A DNA stretch of 64,000 nucleotides from an uncultured Collinsella sp. (GCA_958413765.1 CATYVH010000003.1:79343-143342), one strand, 5' to 3'; positions 15,998-24,537 are shown, numbered from the stretch's first letter. Numbers and translations: made by a program. The notes: generated by a model not told the origin, from the sequence alone.

Positions 15998-16003
15998 TAT
16001 AAT
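15998..16003 (+). promoter_or_regulatory. -10 box of the small hydrophobic ORF transcript
   Basis: A perfect TATAAT; no convincing -35 box is present 17-18 bases upstream. Transcription from it would begin at about base 16010, the first base of the 12-nt sequence complementary to 16222-16233. Confidence 0.5.
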
Positions 16004-16009
16004 GGGGCC

Positions 16010-16233
16010 TGAAGCAGATGGGCTAGCTCCCTCTTCCCAAGAAGAAGATGGACTATGAGTATTGACGATGTCCTGACGTTGTTATTGCTTGTAATCGCGG
16101 CTGTGGAGCTCGGCATCCACATTGGAGGTCGAATGAAATAGCCACCCCCGCGTAATGCGAAGACGGCCACTTCTCACGCTACAAACGTGCATTGGAGTTG
16201 GCCAACCCGCTGCAACGGGTGCCATCTGCTTCA
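16010..16233 (+). ncRNA. Candidate type I toxin mRNA with self-complementary ends
   Basis: TGAAGCAGATGG (16010-16021) is exactly complementary to CCATCTGCTTCA (16222-16233), so the start of the predicted transcript can pair with its end. TCTTC-CCAA-GAAGA (16032-16045) can hide the purine-rich ribosome site of the ORF at 16055. Long-range end pairing plus a masked ribosome site are hallmarks of type I toxin mRNAs. The exact 3' end is not known. Confidence 0.5.
16055..16141 (+). CDS. 28-residue hydrophobic peptide, candidate type I toxin
   Basis: ATG to TAG encodes 28 residues starting MSIDDVLTLLLLVIAA and ending with a basic GGRMK tail. It has a short polar head, one hydrophobic helix and a positive C-terminus, the layout of holin-like or Fst/TxpA-type toxin peptides. 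It stands alone in a 458-bp gap between divergent sdpR and tcdA. The purine-rich GAAGAAGATGG upstream is a weak ribosome site that can be sequestered in a small hairpin. A convincing antisense promoter points at it from 16261. I know of no named family it belongs to; it could also be a small membrane protein without toxic action. Confidence 0.5.
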   Translation: MSIDDVLTLLLLVIAAVELGIHIGGRMK

Positions 16234-16261
16234 TCTTATGCGAATCCCGATCTCATTTCAA
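16233..16261 (-). promoter_or_regulatory. Antisense promoter facing the small hydrophobic ORF
   Basis: Minus strand: TTGAAA (16256-16261), 17-bp spacer, TAAGAT (16233-16238). An RNA starting near 16226 would run leftward, antisense to the 3' part of the toxin-like transcript and its ORF. Confidence 0.5.
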
Positions 16262-16348
16262 CAAGCCCCTAGGGCTCAAATCCAATCGCGATAATACCTA
16301 TAATGGCGACAGCTAAACCACGACCCGCTTCCCCATCGGAGGATATCT

Positions 16349-17146
16349 ATGACCGAAACCACGACCGAAGCTCCCGTCGAGACACGTGACACCAAGCTCG
16401 AGATCATCATGGGGCGCGAGGCACTTGATAAACTCGCCGATGCCACGGTGCTGGTACTCGGCTGCGGAGGTGTGGGCTCCAACTGCTGCGAGGCACTTGC
16501 CCGTGGCGGCATTGGTCATTTCGTCATTCTGGACAAGGACATCATCGCGCCCAGCAATATCAATCGCCAGTCCATCGCCTTTCACAGCACCGTCGGCAAG
16601 CGCAAGGTCGATGTTATGGAAGCCATGATCCACGATATCAATCCCGCCACCACCGTCATCAAGCGAACTGAATATCTGCTGAGCGACAATATCGACGAGT
16701 TCTTTACGAGCGTTTTTGAGCAGACGGGCGGCAAGCTCGACTTCGTCGTCGACGCCATCGACACCATCTCGGCCAAGCTCACCATTGCCAAATATGCTCA
16801 AGATCACGACATTCGTTTGGTTAGCTCTATGGGCGGGGCCAACAAGCTGCATCCCGAATGCTTGCGTTTTGCCGATATCTTTGACACCGTGCGCGACCCC
16901 ATGAGCCGCATCATGCGCAAAGAGTGCAAAAAGCGCGGCATCAAGAGCCTGCACGTGCTGTTTAGCTGCGAGGAATCGGTTAAAACCCAGCCCCGCGACC
17001 CTTCCAACATCCACGAGCGCACCGAGCTGGGAACCGCGAGCTTTATGCCGCCCATCATGGGCCAGATGATCGCCGGCGAGGTAATCCGCCAGATCAGCGG
17101 ACGCGGCACCGAGCGCGCGCGCTCCGACGGCCAGCGCTTGGACTAG
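16349..17146 (+). CDS. tcdA: tRNA threonylcarbamoyladenosine dehydratase
   Basis: TcdA (YgdL/CsdL) is an E1-like ATP-dependent enzyme that dehydrates t6A37 in tRNA to the cyclic ct6A form. The 265-residue protein has the ThiF/MoeB adenylation fold: VLVLGCGGVGSNCCEALARGGI nucleotide loop, DKDIIAPSNINRQ with the Arg-Gln of E1 enzymes, and DFVVDAIDTISAKL. A further match is the LVSSMGGANKLHPECL region that distinguishes TcdA from ThiF. The last 20 residues are a charged tail. It lacks the Cys-x2-Cys zinc sites of MoeB. It is followed 13 bases later by tatD, probably as an operon. Confidence 0.9.
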   Translation: MTETTTEAPVETRDTKLEIIMGREALDKLADATVLVLGCGGVGSNCCEALARGGIGHFVILDKDIIAPSNINRQSIAFHSTVGKRKVDVMEAMIHDINPATTVIKRTEYLLSDNIDEFFTSVFEQTGGKLDFVVDAIDTISAKLTIAKYAQDHDIRLVSSMGGANKLHPECLRFADIFDTVRDPMSRIMRKECKKRGIKSLHVLFSCEESVKTQPRDPSNIHERTELGTASFMPPIMGQMIAGEVIRQISGRGTERARSDGQRLD

Positions 17147-17159
17147 CAGGGATGCCGCG

Positions 17160-17942
17160 ATGGAGCCGCAGTTGTTTGATGCACACTGTCATCTTGATTT
17201 GATGGCCTGCCCGGATACCGTTGCCGATGAGACGACGGCACTGAGCCTGGGTCTATTTGACTGCGGCGTCGACCCACGCGACTTCGCGGCAGCAAAAACA
17301 CGCGCCAGTCACCACCCGAACATCATCGCGGGCGCAGGGCTCCATCCCTGGTGGCTCGCCGAAGGTCGATGCAGCGCTCCCGAAATCGACCTGCTTTGCG
17401 AAGTCGCTGCACAAGAGCGTTTTATCGGCGAGATCGGGCTCGACTTTTCAGCGCGCTTTGCTGGAAGCGAGCCGTTACAAATACAGGCACTTGATCGGCT
17501 CTGCGATACGCTCGCGCAGCATCCTCTTGCCGGACGCGTGATATCAATTCACGCCGTTCGTTCGGCAGGAACCGTGCTGGACGTCCTCGAGTCGCACGGA
17601 CTACTCATCCCAAATCCCGACTCCCCCTTTATCATCTTCCACTGGTTTAGCGGCACCTCGGACGAACTCGTCCGCGCGCGCGATGCAGGCTGCTATTTTT
17701 CCGTCAGCGAGCGCATGCTCGCCACCAAACGTGGGCGCGAATACGCCCGACAGATTCCACTCGACCGTCTACTACTCGAGACCGATGCGCCGGCAGAGCC
17801 AGACGCAGAAACAAGTGCGCAGTCGCTCATCAGATCGCTCACAAGGACCTCGATGCGCATCGCCTCGCTCAAAAACTGTGACGCAAAGCGCATCGAGTCG
17901 GCAGTTTTAGCAAATGCGCACTCTTTTTTTGACCTTCGCTAA
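17160..17942 (+). CDS. TatD-family metal-dependent hydrolase
   Basis: A 260-residue TIM-barrel protein of the TatD family, whose members are metal-dependent DNases or phosphodiesterases. It has the N-terminal metal pair FDAHCHLD, GLHPWW, the GEIGLDF metal-ligand Glu, ISIHA, HWFSG and the final ETDAPA aspartate. The barrel is somewhat shortened around residues 110-150 compared with E. coli TatD. It lies 13 bases behind tcdA, suggesting co-transcription. No clear terminator follows, only a short GGGACA-containing stretch before the convergent FGGY kinase gene. Confidence 0.88.
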   Translation: MEPQLFDAHCHLDLMACPDTVADETTALSLGLFDCGVDPRDFAAAKTRASHHPNIIAGAGLHPWWLAEGRCSAPEIDLLCEVAAQERFIGEIGLDFSARFAGSEPLQIQALDRLCDTLAQHPLAGRVISIHAVRSAGTVLDVLESHGLLIPNPDSPFIIFHWFSGTSDELVRARDAGCYFSVSERMLATKRGREYARQIPLDRLLLETDAPAEPDAETSAQSLIRSLTRTSMRIASLKNCDAKRIESAVLANAHSFFDLR

Positions 17943-18020
17943 CCCATGTGGCAAAAATGCCAAGGGACATGCGAATCGTACAACGCAGTCCCTATTGATA
18001 GGCAGTGCAATTCGGCAGCA

Positions 18021-19538
18021 TTACACCAATTCGTGCATGAGATCACGGTTGCGCGCATACAATTCGTCAAAGATATGACGGCGCGACGCATATAGCTCGT
18101 GGGCAGTCATATCGGGCACGATTGTTTGCGCAACGCCAAGGACTCGGGCGAGTTCATCCCATGATGCATAGGCGCCACCTGCGAGAGCTGCCATGATGGC
18201 ATCACCGAAGCATGCGCCCACCGTAACCTTGGCAACCGAGACCTCGCGCCCGCATACGTCGGCGATAGCTTGCATCCAAACTGGATTCTTGGTTCCACCT
18301 CCGACAAGCATAATGCGCCCAATTGGCAGTCCATGCTCTCGCTCGATAATGTCGACATGGGATGCAACGGTATACGCGACGCCTTCCAAGGCGGCGCGAA
18401 CCACATGGGCTCGTGTATGCCTTCCGGTCAAGCCAAAGAAGACGCCACGCGCCTCGGGATCATTGAGCGGAGTACGCTCCCCCGCAAAGTACGGCAGACA
18501 CAGGAGCCCATCGGCACCCGGCGCCACGTCGGCGGCATCATGCGCCATAACCGAATATGCATCGGGGCCACCGTGGCCCTCGGCCTCTACGGCGTCGCGA
18601 TACAGTTCTTGGCGCAGCCACGATGTGAGCGCACCCGCCGTATTGGTCCCCGCGCAGATCCCGTAAGTTCCGGGAATGATAAACGTCCCTGGCCACAGAC
18701 GGGCATCATCGATCATATGATCAGCTAGGTAGATGAAATACGCTGTACTCCCCAACTGAACCATCATATCGCCGGGACGGAATACACCCGTCGAAATGGC
18801 CTCGGCACCAGAGTCGCCCGTTCCCACTAAGACAGGTGTCCCTGCCGCGAGCCCCGTCGCCTCAGCCGCACGCTGCGTAATCACCCCGGCAATATCGGTA
18901 GCCGACATTACCTCCGCCATCTGGTCAGGCCGGCAGAAACGAGCACATTCCCGAGCATCAACCTTCCAAGTGTAGCGGTCATATAGGGGAAGAAAATCCT
19001 CCGCCAAATAACGGTCCACCGTAAAACGCCCCGTCAACTTCGCGCACAGAAACGATGACGCCGTCAGGAACTTCGCGGCACGTTCGTGCACCTCGGGCAT
19101 ATTCTCCTTAAACCACAAGATCTTGGGAGCAATATCTGACGAACAGGGATCGTGCCCGAAAAGCTCGCGCGCGCGATCTGACCCATATTCGAAAAGAAGC
19201 TCGTCAATCTGCGGCTTCGAACGTGCATCGACTCCATATAAAATCGCGGGCGCCAGCGCGTTGCACTCGGTATCGACCGGTACGCAGTCGCAACCCAATG
19301 CGGAAAGGCCCACGCATCCAATCTGCGCCGCATTAACCCCCGATCGCACCACCAGCTCGCGCGACAAGCGGCAAAAATCGCCCCACCAAACTGCCTCCGC
19401 ATCATGCTGGTACCATCCATCACGCGGGTTGTCCGTCTCGTGTCCACAAGAGGCCTGGCAAACGATGTTGCATCGACCATCGATTAAAACGCCTTTAGAG
19501 GCACTTGTCCCAATATCAATACCCAGATAGAACCCCAT
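18021..19538 (-). CDS. FGGY-family carbohydrate kinase (xylulokinase-like)
   Basis: A 505-residue sugar kinase with the ASKHA fold. The N-terminal domain opens with YLGIDIGTSASKGVLID (phosphate 1 loop). Later come GVDARSKPQI, the catalytic-Asp region TGDSGAEAISTG, LPYFAGERTPLNDPEARGVFFGLT and the adenosine loop LVGGGTKNPVWMQAIADV. It resembles xylulose/ribulose kinases, but the sugar cannot be read from the sequence. It is the last gene of the long minus-strand catabolic region, six bases after the BtpA gene, so its substrate is probably an intermediate of that region rather than free xylulose. Confidence 0.85.
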   Translation of the reverse strand: MGFYLGIDIGTSASKGVLIDGRCNIVCQASCGHETDNPRDGWYQHDAEAVWWGDFCRLSRELVVRSGVNAAQIGCVGLSALGCDCVPVDTECNALAPAILYGVDARSKPQIDELLFEYGSDRARELFGHDPCSSDIAPKILWFKENMPEVHERAAKFLTASSFLCAKLTGRFTVDRYLAEDFLPLYDRYTWKVDARECARFCRPDQMAEVMSATDIAGVITQRAAEATGLAAGTPVLVGTGDSGAEAISTGVFRPGDMMVQLGSTAYFIYLADHMIDDARLWPGTFIIPGTYGICAGTNTAGALTSWLRQELYRDAVEAEGHGGPDAYSVMAHDAADVAPGADGLLCLPYFAGERTPLNDPEARGVFFGLTGRHTRAHVVRAALEGVAYTVASHVDIIEREHGLPIGRIMLVGGGTKNPVWMQAIADVCGREVSVAKVTVGACFGDAIMAALAGGAYASWDELARVLGVAQTIVPDMTAHELYASRRHIFDELYARNRDLMHELV

Positions 19539-19544
19539 AGGTGC

Positions 19545-20354
19545 CTACTTCCCTCGCGCCGTGCGAGCGGCAGCCATAAAACGAGCTACCCGCTCAACAT
19601 CAACCGGGGCATCCAGCTTTCCATCGCGCTTTAAGCACGTGCCGACAAACGCGCCATCGTAGTGAGCAAATACGTCTGCCACGGTATTTTCGCGACAACC
19701 GGTGCCACACACCACAGGTACTTGGCCAACACGCTCGCGGACCTCATCGGCAAGCTCGCCCGAAGCGCCGCGACCGGCAGCCGAACCGCCGATGACCATC
19801 GCATCCGGTAGGCAATTAAAGAGAAGTGAATCGGCAATGTCCGCAGTCGTGCGGTCGTTGAGATAAACCTCCCCCTCGCTCGTGATGAAGTGAAAAAGCT
19901 TGAGGTCGTCCAAGCGCAGCGCCGCCTTGCGACGCATGGTGTGCGCGAAATCTCGGTTAATCAGCCCGAGATCACCGGCCCAGGCACCGCAAAAATTGCA
20001 GCGCGTGAACTGCGCGTCGACGGCAGCGCACAGCTCGATTGTAGCATCACCATCGTAAATTGCCTCAGCTCCCCAAGGAGTCGACAGATCATGGGATAGA
20101 GCCCCGATTACATAGCCCATCGATGCAAGGGTTGAGGGAGAAACGTGCTGCTCATAGGGCATCGAGAGCTCATTGGTAATCAAAATGCCATCGACACCGC
20201 CCTGCTGCAACGCTTCAAGATCGCGCTTGGCGGCTTCCACGACCTGCGACACGCTTCCGCCCGGGTAATACAGTGGATCGCCCGGCAGAGGACGCAGGTG
20301 CAGCATTCCGATAACCGGCTTTTCGGTCTTGAACATCGAGGTTAGAAACGACAT
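19545..20354 (-). CDS. BtpA/SgcQ-family TIM-barrel protein
   Basis: A 269-residue protein of the BtpA/SgcQ family. Visible features are VIGMLHLRPLPGDPLY at the start, GGVDGILITNE, a central CNFCGAWAGDLGLI, and the C-terminal DAMVIGGSAAGRGASGELADEVRERVG and FVGTCLKRDGKLDAPVD. The fold is TIM-barrel-like; BtpA itself was linked to photosystem I stability in cyanobacteria, whereas SgcQ sits in an uncharacterised sugar operon of E. coli. Here it is in a catabolic operon between YjbQ and the FGGY kinase, which favours an enzyme of sugar-acid or sugar-phosphate metabolism. The ATG has AAGGAG at good spacing. Confidence 0.82.
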   Translation of the reverse strand: MSFLTSMFKTEKPVIGMLHLRPLPGDPLYYPGGSVSQVVEAAKRDLEALQQGGVDGILITNELSMPYEQHVSPSTLASMGYVIGALSHDLSTPWGAEAIYDGDATIELCAAVDAQFTRCNFCGAWAGDLGLINRDFAHTMRRKAALRLDDLKLFHFITSEGEVYLNDRTTADIADSLLFNCLPDAMVIGGSAAGRGASGELADEVRERVGQVPVVCGTGCRENTVADVFAHYDGAFVGTCLKRDGKLDAPVDVERVARFMAAARTARGK

Positions 20355-20387
20355 AACGTGCTCCTTCTTAGGGTCATTGCAGGGACG

Positions 20388-20816
20388 TTACTCCCCCAGC
20401 GCCTCGACGTACACTTTTCGCTTCTGCGGACCGTCAAACTCCGCAAGATAGATGTTCTGGGCACCTCCGCACACGATGTGGCCATCTTGGACGGGAAAGA
20501 AGCAACTGTTTCCACAAATCATGCTCTTGATATGCCCACAGGAGTTGTTACCGGTGGCTCCATAGCTCGGCAGGAAGTGTGCATGCGCATAGGGGGCATC
20601 GAGTGGGGCGATGCGATCAAGCGTCTCCATAAGATCCGTCTCCACGCAGGGCAGCCCCTCGTTTACCACGATTCCGCAGGTCGTATGCGACAAAATAATC
20701 GCCGCCAAGCCATTCGTCACCGAGCTGCGTTCGATGGCAGCGTGGACGTCCTCGGTAATATCGATGAACTGGTCCGGAGCAGTCGATAGATAGCTCAATG
20801 TCTCGAGCGTCACCAT
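20388..20816 (-). CDS. YjbQ/UPF0047-family protein
   Basis: A 142-residue single-domain protein of the YjbQ (UPF0047) family, with LSHTTCGIVVNEG, DAPYAHAHFLPSYGATGNNSCGHIKSMICGNS and the Q-rich strand QNIYLAEFDGP(Q). The conserved His and Asn cluster is intact. E. coli YjbQ has weak thiamine-phosphate synthase activity, but its natural role is unsettled. The gene overlaps or abuts the end of the preceding amidohydrolase gene. Two starts are possible, GTG at 20822 and ATG at 20816; I prefer the ATG because of its spacing from GGGG. Association with SgcQ-type and kinase genes suggests a role with phosphorylated sugars. Confidence 0.82.
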   Translation of the reverse strand: MVTLETLSYLSTAPDQFIDITEDVHAAIERSSVTNGLAAIILSHTTCGIVVNEGLPCVETDLMETLDRIAPLDAPYAHAHFLPSYGATGNNSCGHIKSMICGNSCFFPVQDGHIVCGGAQNIYLAEFDGPQKRKVYVEALGE

Positions 20817-20818
20817 GT

Positions 20819-21679
20819 TCACTCATCCCCTTCAAGAAAACGCAGGGCATTACCCCAGTAGAGCCTTTCTCGCGCATCATCGCGCATGGGCACGGTATCG
20901 AGCGCCCGCTTGAGTTTGAATGCACGGAAGCGCGGCGTATTGCTGGCGAACATCACTTGGTGCGATAGCGCGCGCTCATACCACAGCGGTCCCATATCGA
21001 CCGTGAAAAGACGCTGCATCATCTCCTCGGGCGAATCTATGTAAGTGATAGAGGTGTCCGCGTAGCAGTTGGGATACTTGAGCAGCATCGCCACGGTCTC
21101 GCGCACCCAGGGCCAGCCAAAATGGGTCAAACTAAAACGCACATTTGGATGCGTTGCGATTGTGTGCTCAAATGCAAGCGGGTTACTGCGCGAGAGCTCT
21201 GCGCCCGGCTCCCAAGACATACCGGCATGGAAAACCACCGGCTTGTTATAGCGCTCGCACAGTTCGTAAAGCGGCTCGGCCACAGCATCATCGGGGGCAA
21301 AACCCTGCTTTGCCGGATGCAGGCAAAGCCCCTTTGCCCCCAACTCGGTAAAGGCGCGCTCCAATTCGTCTGCGGCACCGCTCACCTGCGGGTCTACGCT
21401 CGCAAATCCCCACAGACGATCGGGATGTGCGGCAACCAGCATGGCAATCTGCTCATTGGTGCCAAAGTGCCCTCCGCATGCCGTGGTTACATCGAGCGGC
21501 ATGAGCACGCTCTTCTGCACATCGCAGACGTCCATCTCGACTTGAAGCTCATCCCAATCCATGGGGCCCATATGCCCCATACCAAATTCTCGTGACCAAA
21601 AACCGAATCCATCAGGCTCATCACCCGGCGTACAGATCTCGCCGTAGAGCATAGGATGGACCAACATGTCGATAACCAT
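20819..21679 (-). CDS. Amidohydrolase-2 family TIM-barrel hydrolase/decarboxylase
   Basis: A 286-residue protein of the amidohydrolase-2 (PF04909) group. The metal-binding motif is degenerate at the N-terminus (DMLVHPMLYG in place of D-x-H-x-H). The rest is typical: DRLWGFASVDPQ, GLCLHPAKQGFAPDD, VVFHAGMS, LTHFGWPWVRETVAML, CYADTSI and a late RLYWGNALRFL motif. Members hydrolyse lactones or amides, or decarboxylate aromatic acids. The start at 21679 follows AAGGAG by six bases, while the in-frame ATG 21 bases earlier has no ribosome site. It lies between a PfkB kinase and YjbQ in a tightly packed operon. Confidence 0.8.
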   Translation of the reverse strand: MVIDMLVHPMLYGEICTPGDEPDGFGFWSREFGMGHMGPMDWDELQVEMDVCDVQKSVLMPLDVTTACGGHFGTNEQIAMLVAAHPDRLWGFASVDPQVSGAADELERAFTELGAKGLCLHPAKQGFAPDDAVAEPLYELCERYNKPVVFHAGMSWEPGAELSRSNPLAFEHTIATHPNVRFSLTHFGWPWVRETVAMLLKYPNCYADTSITYIDSPEEMMQRLFTVDMGPLWYERALSHQVMFASNTPRFRAFKLKRALDTVPMRDDARERLYWGNALRFLEGDE

Positions 21680-21706
21680 TTCGTACTCCTTTCCAGGCAT
21701 TTGACC

Positions 21707-22507
21707 CTAGTACGGCTCAAACGAACCAATCACTCGGGACGACAGCTCAGCGCCCGCCTTCATACACGCCGGAATATCAAGGCCATCGATCACGCCCTTG
21801 GTAAACCCGGCGATATACGAGTCGCCGGCACCCACGGTATTAACGACCTTCTCCGCTGGCACGATCCCACACTCATAGAAGCGCTCACCGTCATAGGCAA
21901 TGCTTCCCTTCTCGCCAAGCGTGGCAACCGCAACGCGCGGTCCCAATACCTGCACGCGGCGTACCCAGTCTCGTAGCTCCGGAGTGTCCTCTTCAAACGA
22001 CATGAACGCATAGTCAACGTAGGGAAAATGGTTCTCGCAGGCATATTCGGGATCCTGGCTGAACACCGAGAAGTCCATAACCACCGTCTTGCCCGCATCA
22101 TGCCATTCGGGCAGGAGGTCCAAACAATTGCCAAACAGGTCGGTGTGAATGATGTCATGTTCTAGGATAAACGCCCGGTCGTCTTCATTCGGTCGATATG
22201 TCTCCATTACGCCATCGATTGCCTCGAGATGTACGCGATCGACGCCGTCTTTCAACGCCATGAGCATCACCGAGGTGTCGCCATCCTCCACCCGCAGATG
22301 TGAGATATCGAACCCCTCGGCGGCCAGCGCCTCCCTCATCTTGTCTCCGTACTCGTCCTTGCCGACGACCGACACGGCGGATACCGAAACGCCCATTCGT
22401 GCAAGATGGATACCCCAGTCAATGCCATTACCAGTCGGATAGAACACGCCGATGTTTTGATAGACGTCCGCACAGCAAAAACCAGCCGCACACGCTTTAA
22501 TACCCAT
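21707..22507 (-). CDS. PfkB-family sugar kinase, second fructoselysine-6-kinase-like copy
   Basis: A 266-residue ribokinase-fold kinase. Near the start it has YPTGNGIDWGIHLARMG, and near the end the PfkB signature with the catalytic base VVNTVGAGDSYIAGFTKG. Sequence style and length match FrlD (fructoselysine 6-kinase) better than ribokinase or fructokinase. A complete FrlD-like gene also occurs at 22629-23492; this one differs clearly, so it probably acts on a related but different substrate. I start at the ATG at 22507 with GGAG seven bases before it. It is separated from the upstream frl-like genes by a strong hairpin and opens the distal part of the cluster. Confidence 0.82.
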   Translation of the reverse strand: MGIKACAAGFCCADVYQNIGVFYPTGNGIDWGIHLARMGVSVSAVSVVGKDEYGDKMREALAAEGFDISHLRVEDGDTSVMLMALKDGVDRVHLEAIDGVMETYRPNEDDRAFILEHDIIHTDLFGNCLDLLPEWHDAGKTVVMDFSVFSQDPEYACENHFPYVDYAFMSFEEDTPELRDWVRRVQVLGPRVAVATLGEKGSIAYDGERFYECGIVPAEKVVNTVGAGDSYIAGFTKGVIDGLDIPACMKAGAELSSRVIGSFEPY

Positions 22508-22524
22508 GGTCTTCTCCAATGTTC

Positions 22525-22558
22525 AAAAGGGGGCCCACCACATAACGAGCCCCCTTTT
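22525..22558 (-). terminator. Hairpin separating the frl-like genes from the distal genes
   Basis: AAAAGGGGGC and GCCCCCTTTT arms around ~14 bases give a strong bidirectional intrinsic terminator structure. As the distal genes have no other obvious promoter, it may be a partial terminator that lowers their expression. Confidence 0.7.
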
Positions 22559-22628
22559 CGCGTTTCGCTTATTGTTTTGCATCGGTTGTCCAAGGCCTCA
22601 TAGCCAGACCGCCGTACGCTTTCTTAAG

Positions 22629-23492
22629 CTATTCGACGATTGGTGCTCCGTGGCCCCAAGAACCTTCCATGCCGCACACGGTCGAGGCAAACCCGGCAGC
22701 AAAGTCGAGTGCACGCTCGATGGCCTCGGCGCCATCTTCACCACGCTTGGCGGAATCGAGATAGCACATCAAAAACGAGGTGAGGAACGAGTCGCCCGCC
22801 CCCATGGTGTCCTTCATGTCCGTTACCGGTTTAGCCAGCTGGCGGTAATAACGCTCGCCGTCGTAAGCAATGCAGCCCTCGGCGCCCGCCGTAGCCGACA
22901 CAAAACGCGGACCCAAGCCCTTCACCCATGCCAGACGCTCGCGAATCTCGTCCTCACTCGCGGCATCCGCCGCACTAAAGAAAGCGAAATCGACGTAGGG
23001 CGCAATCTGCTCGTAGTACTCGTCGGTGGAGTCGTCCGAAAAGTCAAAAGAGACCGTGACGCCCGCAGCCTTCAGCTTGGGCAGCTCGCGCTCGGTAAAG
23101 CAATAGTTGCCCGAATGAACCACATCGAACTGCTTCATGTACGAAAGGTCAAAGCGATCGAGGACATAGCGCGCATCGCCACGGATACCGCCCTCGTTGG
23201 AGCCAAGGAAGACACGGTCACCGTCAACGACGGTGACGCGAGCCGCTCCGTTCTCGCCAATCATCTGCTCGCACTTGTCAAGCTCGATACCCTCATCCTC
23301 GAGGCTTGCAATGACATGCTCGGCAGCGGCGTCATTGCCAAAAATGCCCATGTATGCGGAGCGTGCGGCACCGCATTTCTTGGCATAAACGGCGAAGTTC
23401 ACCGCATTGCCGCCAGGATACATGGTATGGATATGCTCGTAGCGATCGACGACGTTGTCGCCAAATCCGAGCGCGTTAACGTTAAATGCCAT
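22629..23492 (-). CDS. frlD: Fructoselysine 6-kinase-like PfkB kinase
   Basis: A 287-residue ribokinase-fold protein resembling FrlD, which phosphorylates Amadori products such as fructoselysine at the sugar O6. It has MYPGGNAVNFAVYAKKCGA for substrate binding, the ADP/catalytic motif DTMGAGDSFLTSFLM and VDFAFFSAADAASEDE in between. It lies 14 bases after the FrlB-like gene and in the same operon as a FrlC-like epimerase, a gene content strongly associated with fructosamine catabolism. The ATG has AAGG upstream. It ends in front of a strong hairpin. The exact amino moiety of the substrate cannot be read from the sequence. Confidence 0.82.
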   Translation of the reverse strand: MAFNVNALGFGDNVVDRYEHIHTMYPGGNAVNFAVYAKKCGAARSAYMGIFGNDAAAEHVIASLEDEGIELDKCEQMIGENGAARVTVVDGDRVFLGSNEGGIRGDARYVLDRFDLSYMKQFDVVHSGNYCFTERELPKLKAAGVTVSFDFSDDSTDEYYEQIAPYVDFAFFSAADAASEDEIRERLAWVKGLGPRFVSATAGAEGCIAYDGERYYRQLAKPVTDMKDTMGAGDSFLTSFLMCYLDSAKRGEDGAEAIERALDFAAGFASTVCGMEGSWGHGAPIVE

Positions 23493-23506
23493 GGCCTTTG
23501 TCCCTT

Positions 23507-24475
23507 CTAGTACTCGACAACACCCATATAGCGACGGAAATCGGGATCGTGATCAAACACCTTGCCGCGTGCAGCACGCAGCTCGCAGTTCATGGCATAG
23601 AACAGCACCGGGTCCAGATAGGCACGGACGCTCGCCGGCACGGCTTCCATACCGTACTCCTTGGCATCGAGCACCATCAGCGTATCGGTATGCGTCTTAA
23701 GGAACGCCAGGGCGCGCTCGTCCATAGCACGGCACTCGCTGGAGCCCATCTGCAGGAAGTAAAAAACGCCATCCTGAGTAGCCTCGAAGGGGCCATGGAA
23801 GTACTCGGCAGAGTGGATATAGCTGCAGTGCTGCCACTGCATCTCCATAAGAGAGCAGATAGCGAAACCGTAGGTCTGGCTAAAGTTGGGACCGCTGCCC
23901 AGAATATAGAAGAACTCGTGCTCCTGGCAAAGCTTGGCAAAGCGATCGCCCAGCTCGGCATTTACCTTCTCGCGTGCCGGGGGAAGAATCTTATCCATCT
24001 CGGCGATACCGGCATACATATCGGCAAGATCGGCGTAGCCCTCCTGCTGATCGAGCAGCTCTGCCGCAAGCGACAGCGAAATACCAGCGGGGACCTCGGC
24101 CTGCGGCACACCCTCGCCCCACGGGTAGACCCACGTGGTCCACTTGCCGGAGTCGATCTTAGATCCAGCGTTGTCGGTCTGGGCGATCACCGTAGCGCCG
24201 GCAGCAAGGGCAATCTCGCAGCCCTCGACGACCTCGGGGGTGTTGCCACTGTGGCTACAAGCGATGACCAGGGACTTCTCGCCCAGACGACGCGGACGCA
24301 TAATGTCGAATTCACGCGCGGTATAGATATACGAAGTGAAGGTGGTTGCCTCGCGCTGCAGAAGCTCATGGGCCGGGATCAAATCGATCATGGAGCCACC
24401 GCAAGCAATCCAGTAGACGCTGTCGAACTTGCCCTTCTCGGCAATTGCCTCTTTGATCAGATCGTGTGCGTTCAT
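23507..24475 (-). CDS. frlB: Fructoselysine-6-phosphate deglycase-like SIS-domain protein
   Basis: A 322-residue protein with two SIS (sugar isomerase) domains, as in FrlB, which splits phosphorylated Amadori compounds to glucose 6-phosphate and the free amine. Visible are VYWIACGGSMIDLIP at the first SIS domain, SLVIACSHSGNTPEVVEG with the phosphate-binding Ser/Thr, and EHEFFYILGSGPNFSQTYGFA followed by HSAEYFHGPFEAT, typical of the glucosamine-deaminase-like branch. The start at 24475 follows GAAAGGA; an 11-residue upstream extension lacks a ribosome site. Neighbouring FrlC- and FrlD-like genes support the assignment. Confidence 0.85.
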   Translation of the reverse strand: MNAHDLIKEAIAEKGKFDSVYWIACGGSMIDLIPAHELLQREATTFTSYIYTAREFDIMRPRRLGEKSLVIACSHSGNTPEVVEGCEIALAAGATVIAQTDNAGSKIDSGKWTTWVYPWGEGVPQAEVPAGISLSLAAELLDQQEGYADLADMYAGIAEMDKILPPAREKVNAELGDRFAKLCQEHEFFYILGSGPNFSQTYGFAICSLMEMQWQHCSYIHSAEYFHGPFEATQDGVFYFLQMGSSECRAMDERALAFLKTHTDTLMVLDAKEYGMEAVPASVRAYLDPVLFYAMNCELRAARGKVFDHDPDFRRYMGVVEY

Positions 24476-24537
24476 ATCCAGTTCCTTTCTTGTTTGGTCC
24501 GCAATCAATGAGATTGGCTGCGTGGCCGATAGTTGTT

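Noticed and set aside
15964..16170. 68-codon frame on the minus strand opposite the small hydrophobic ORF
   Set aside because: No ribosome site and no protein-like features; it overlaps the antisense RNA region.
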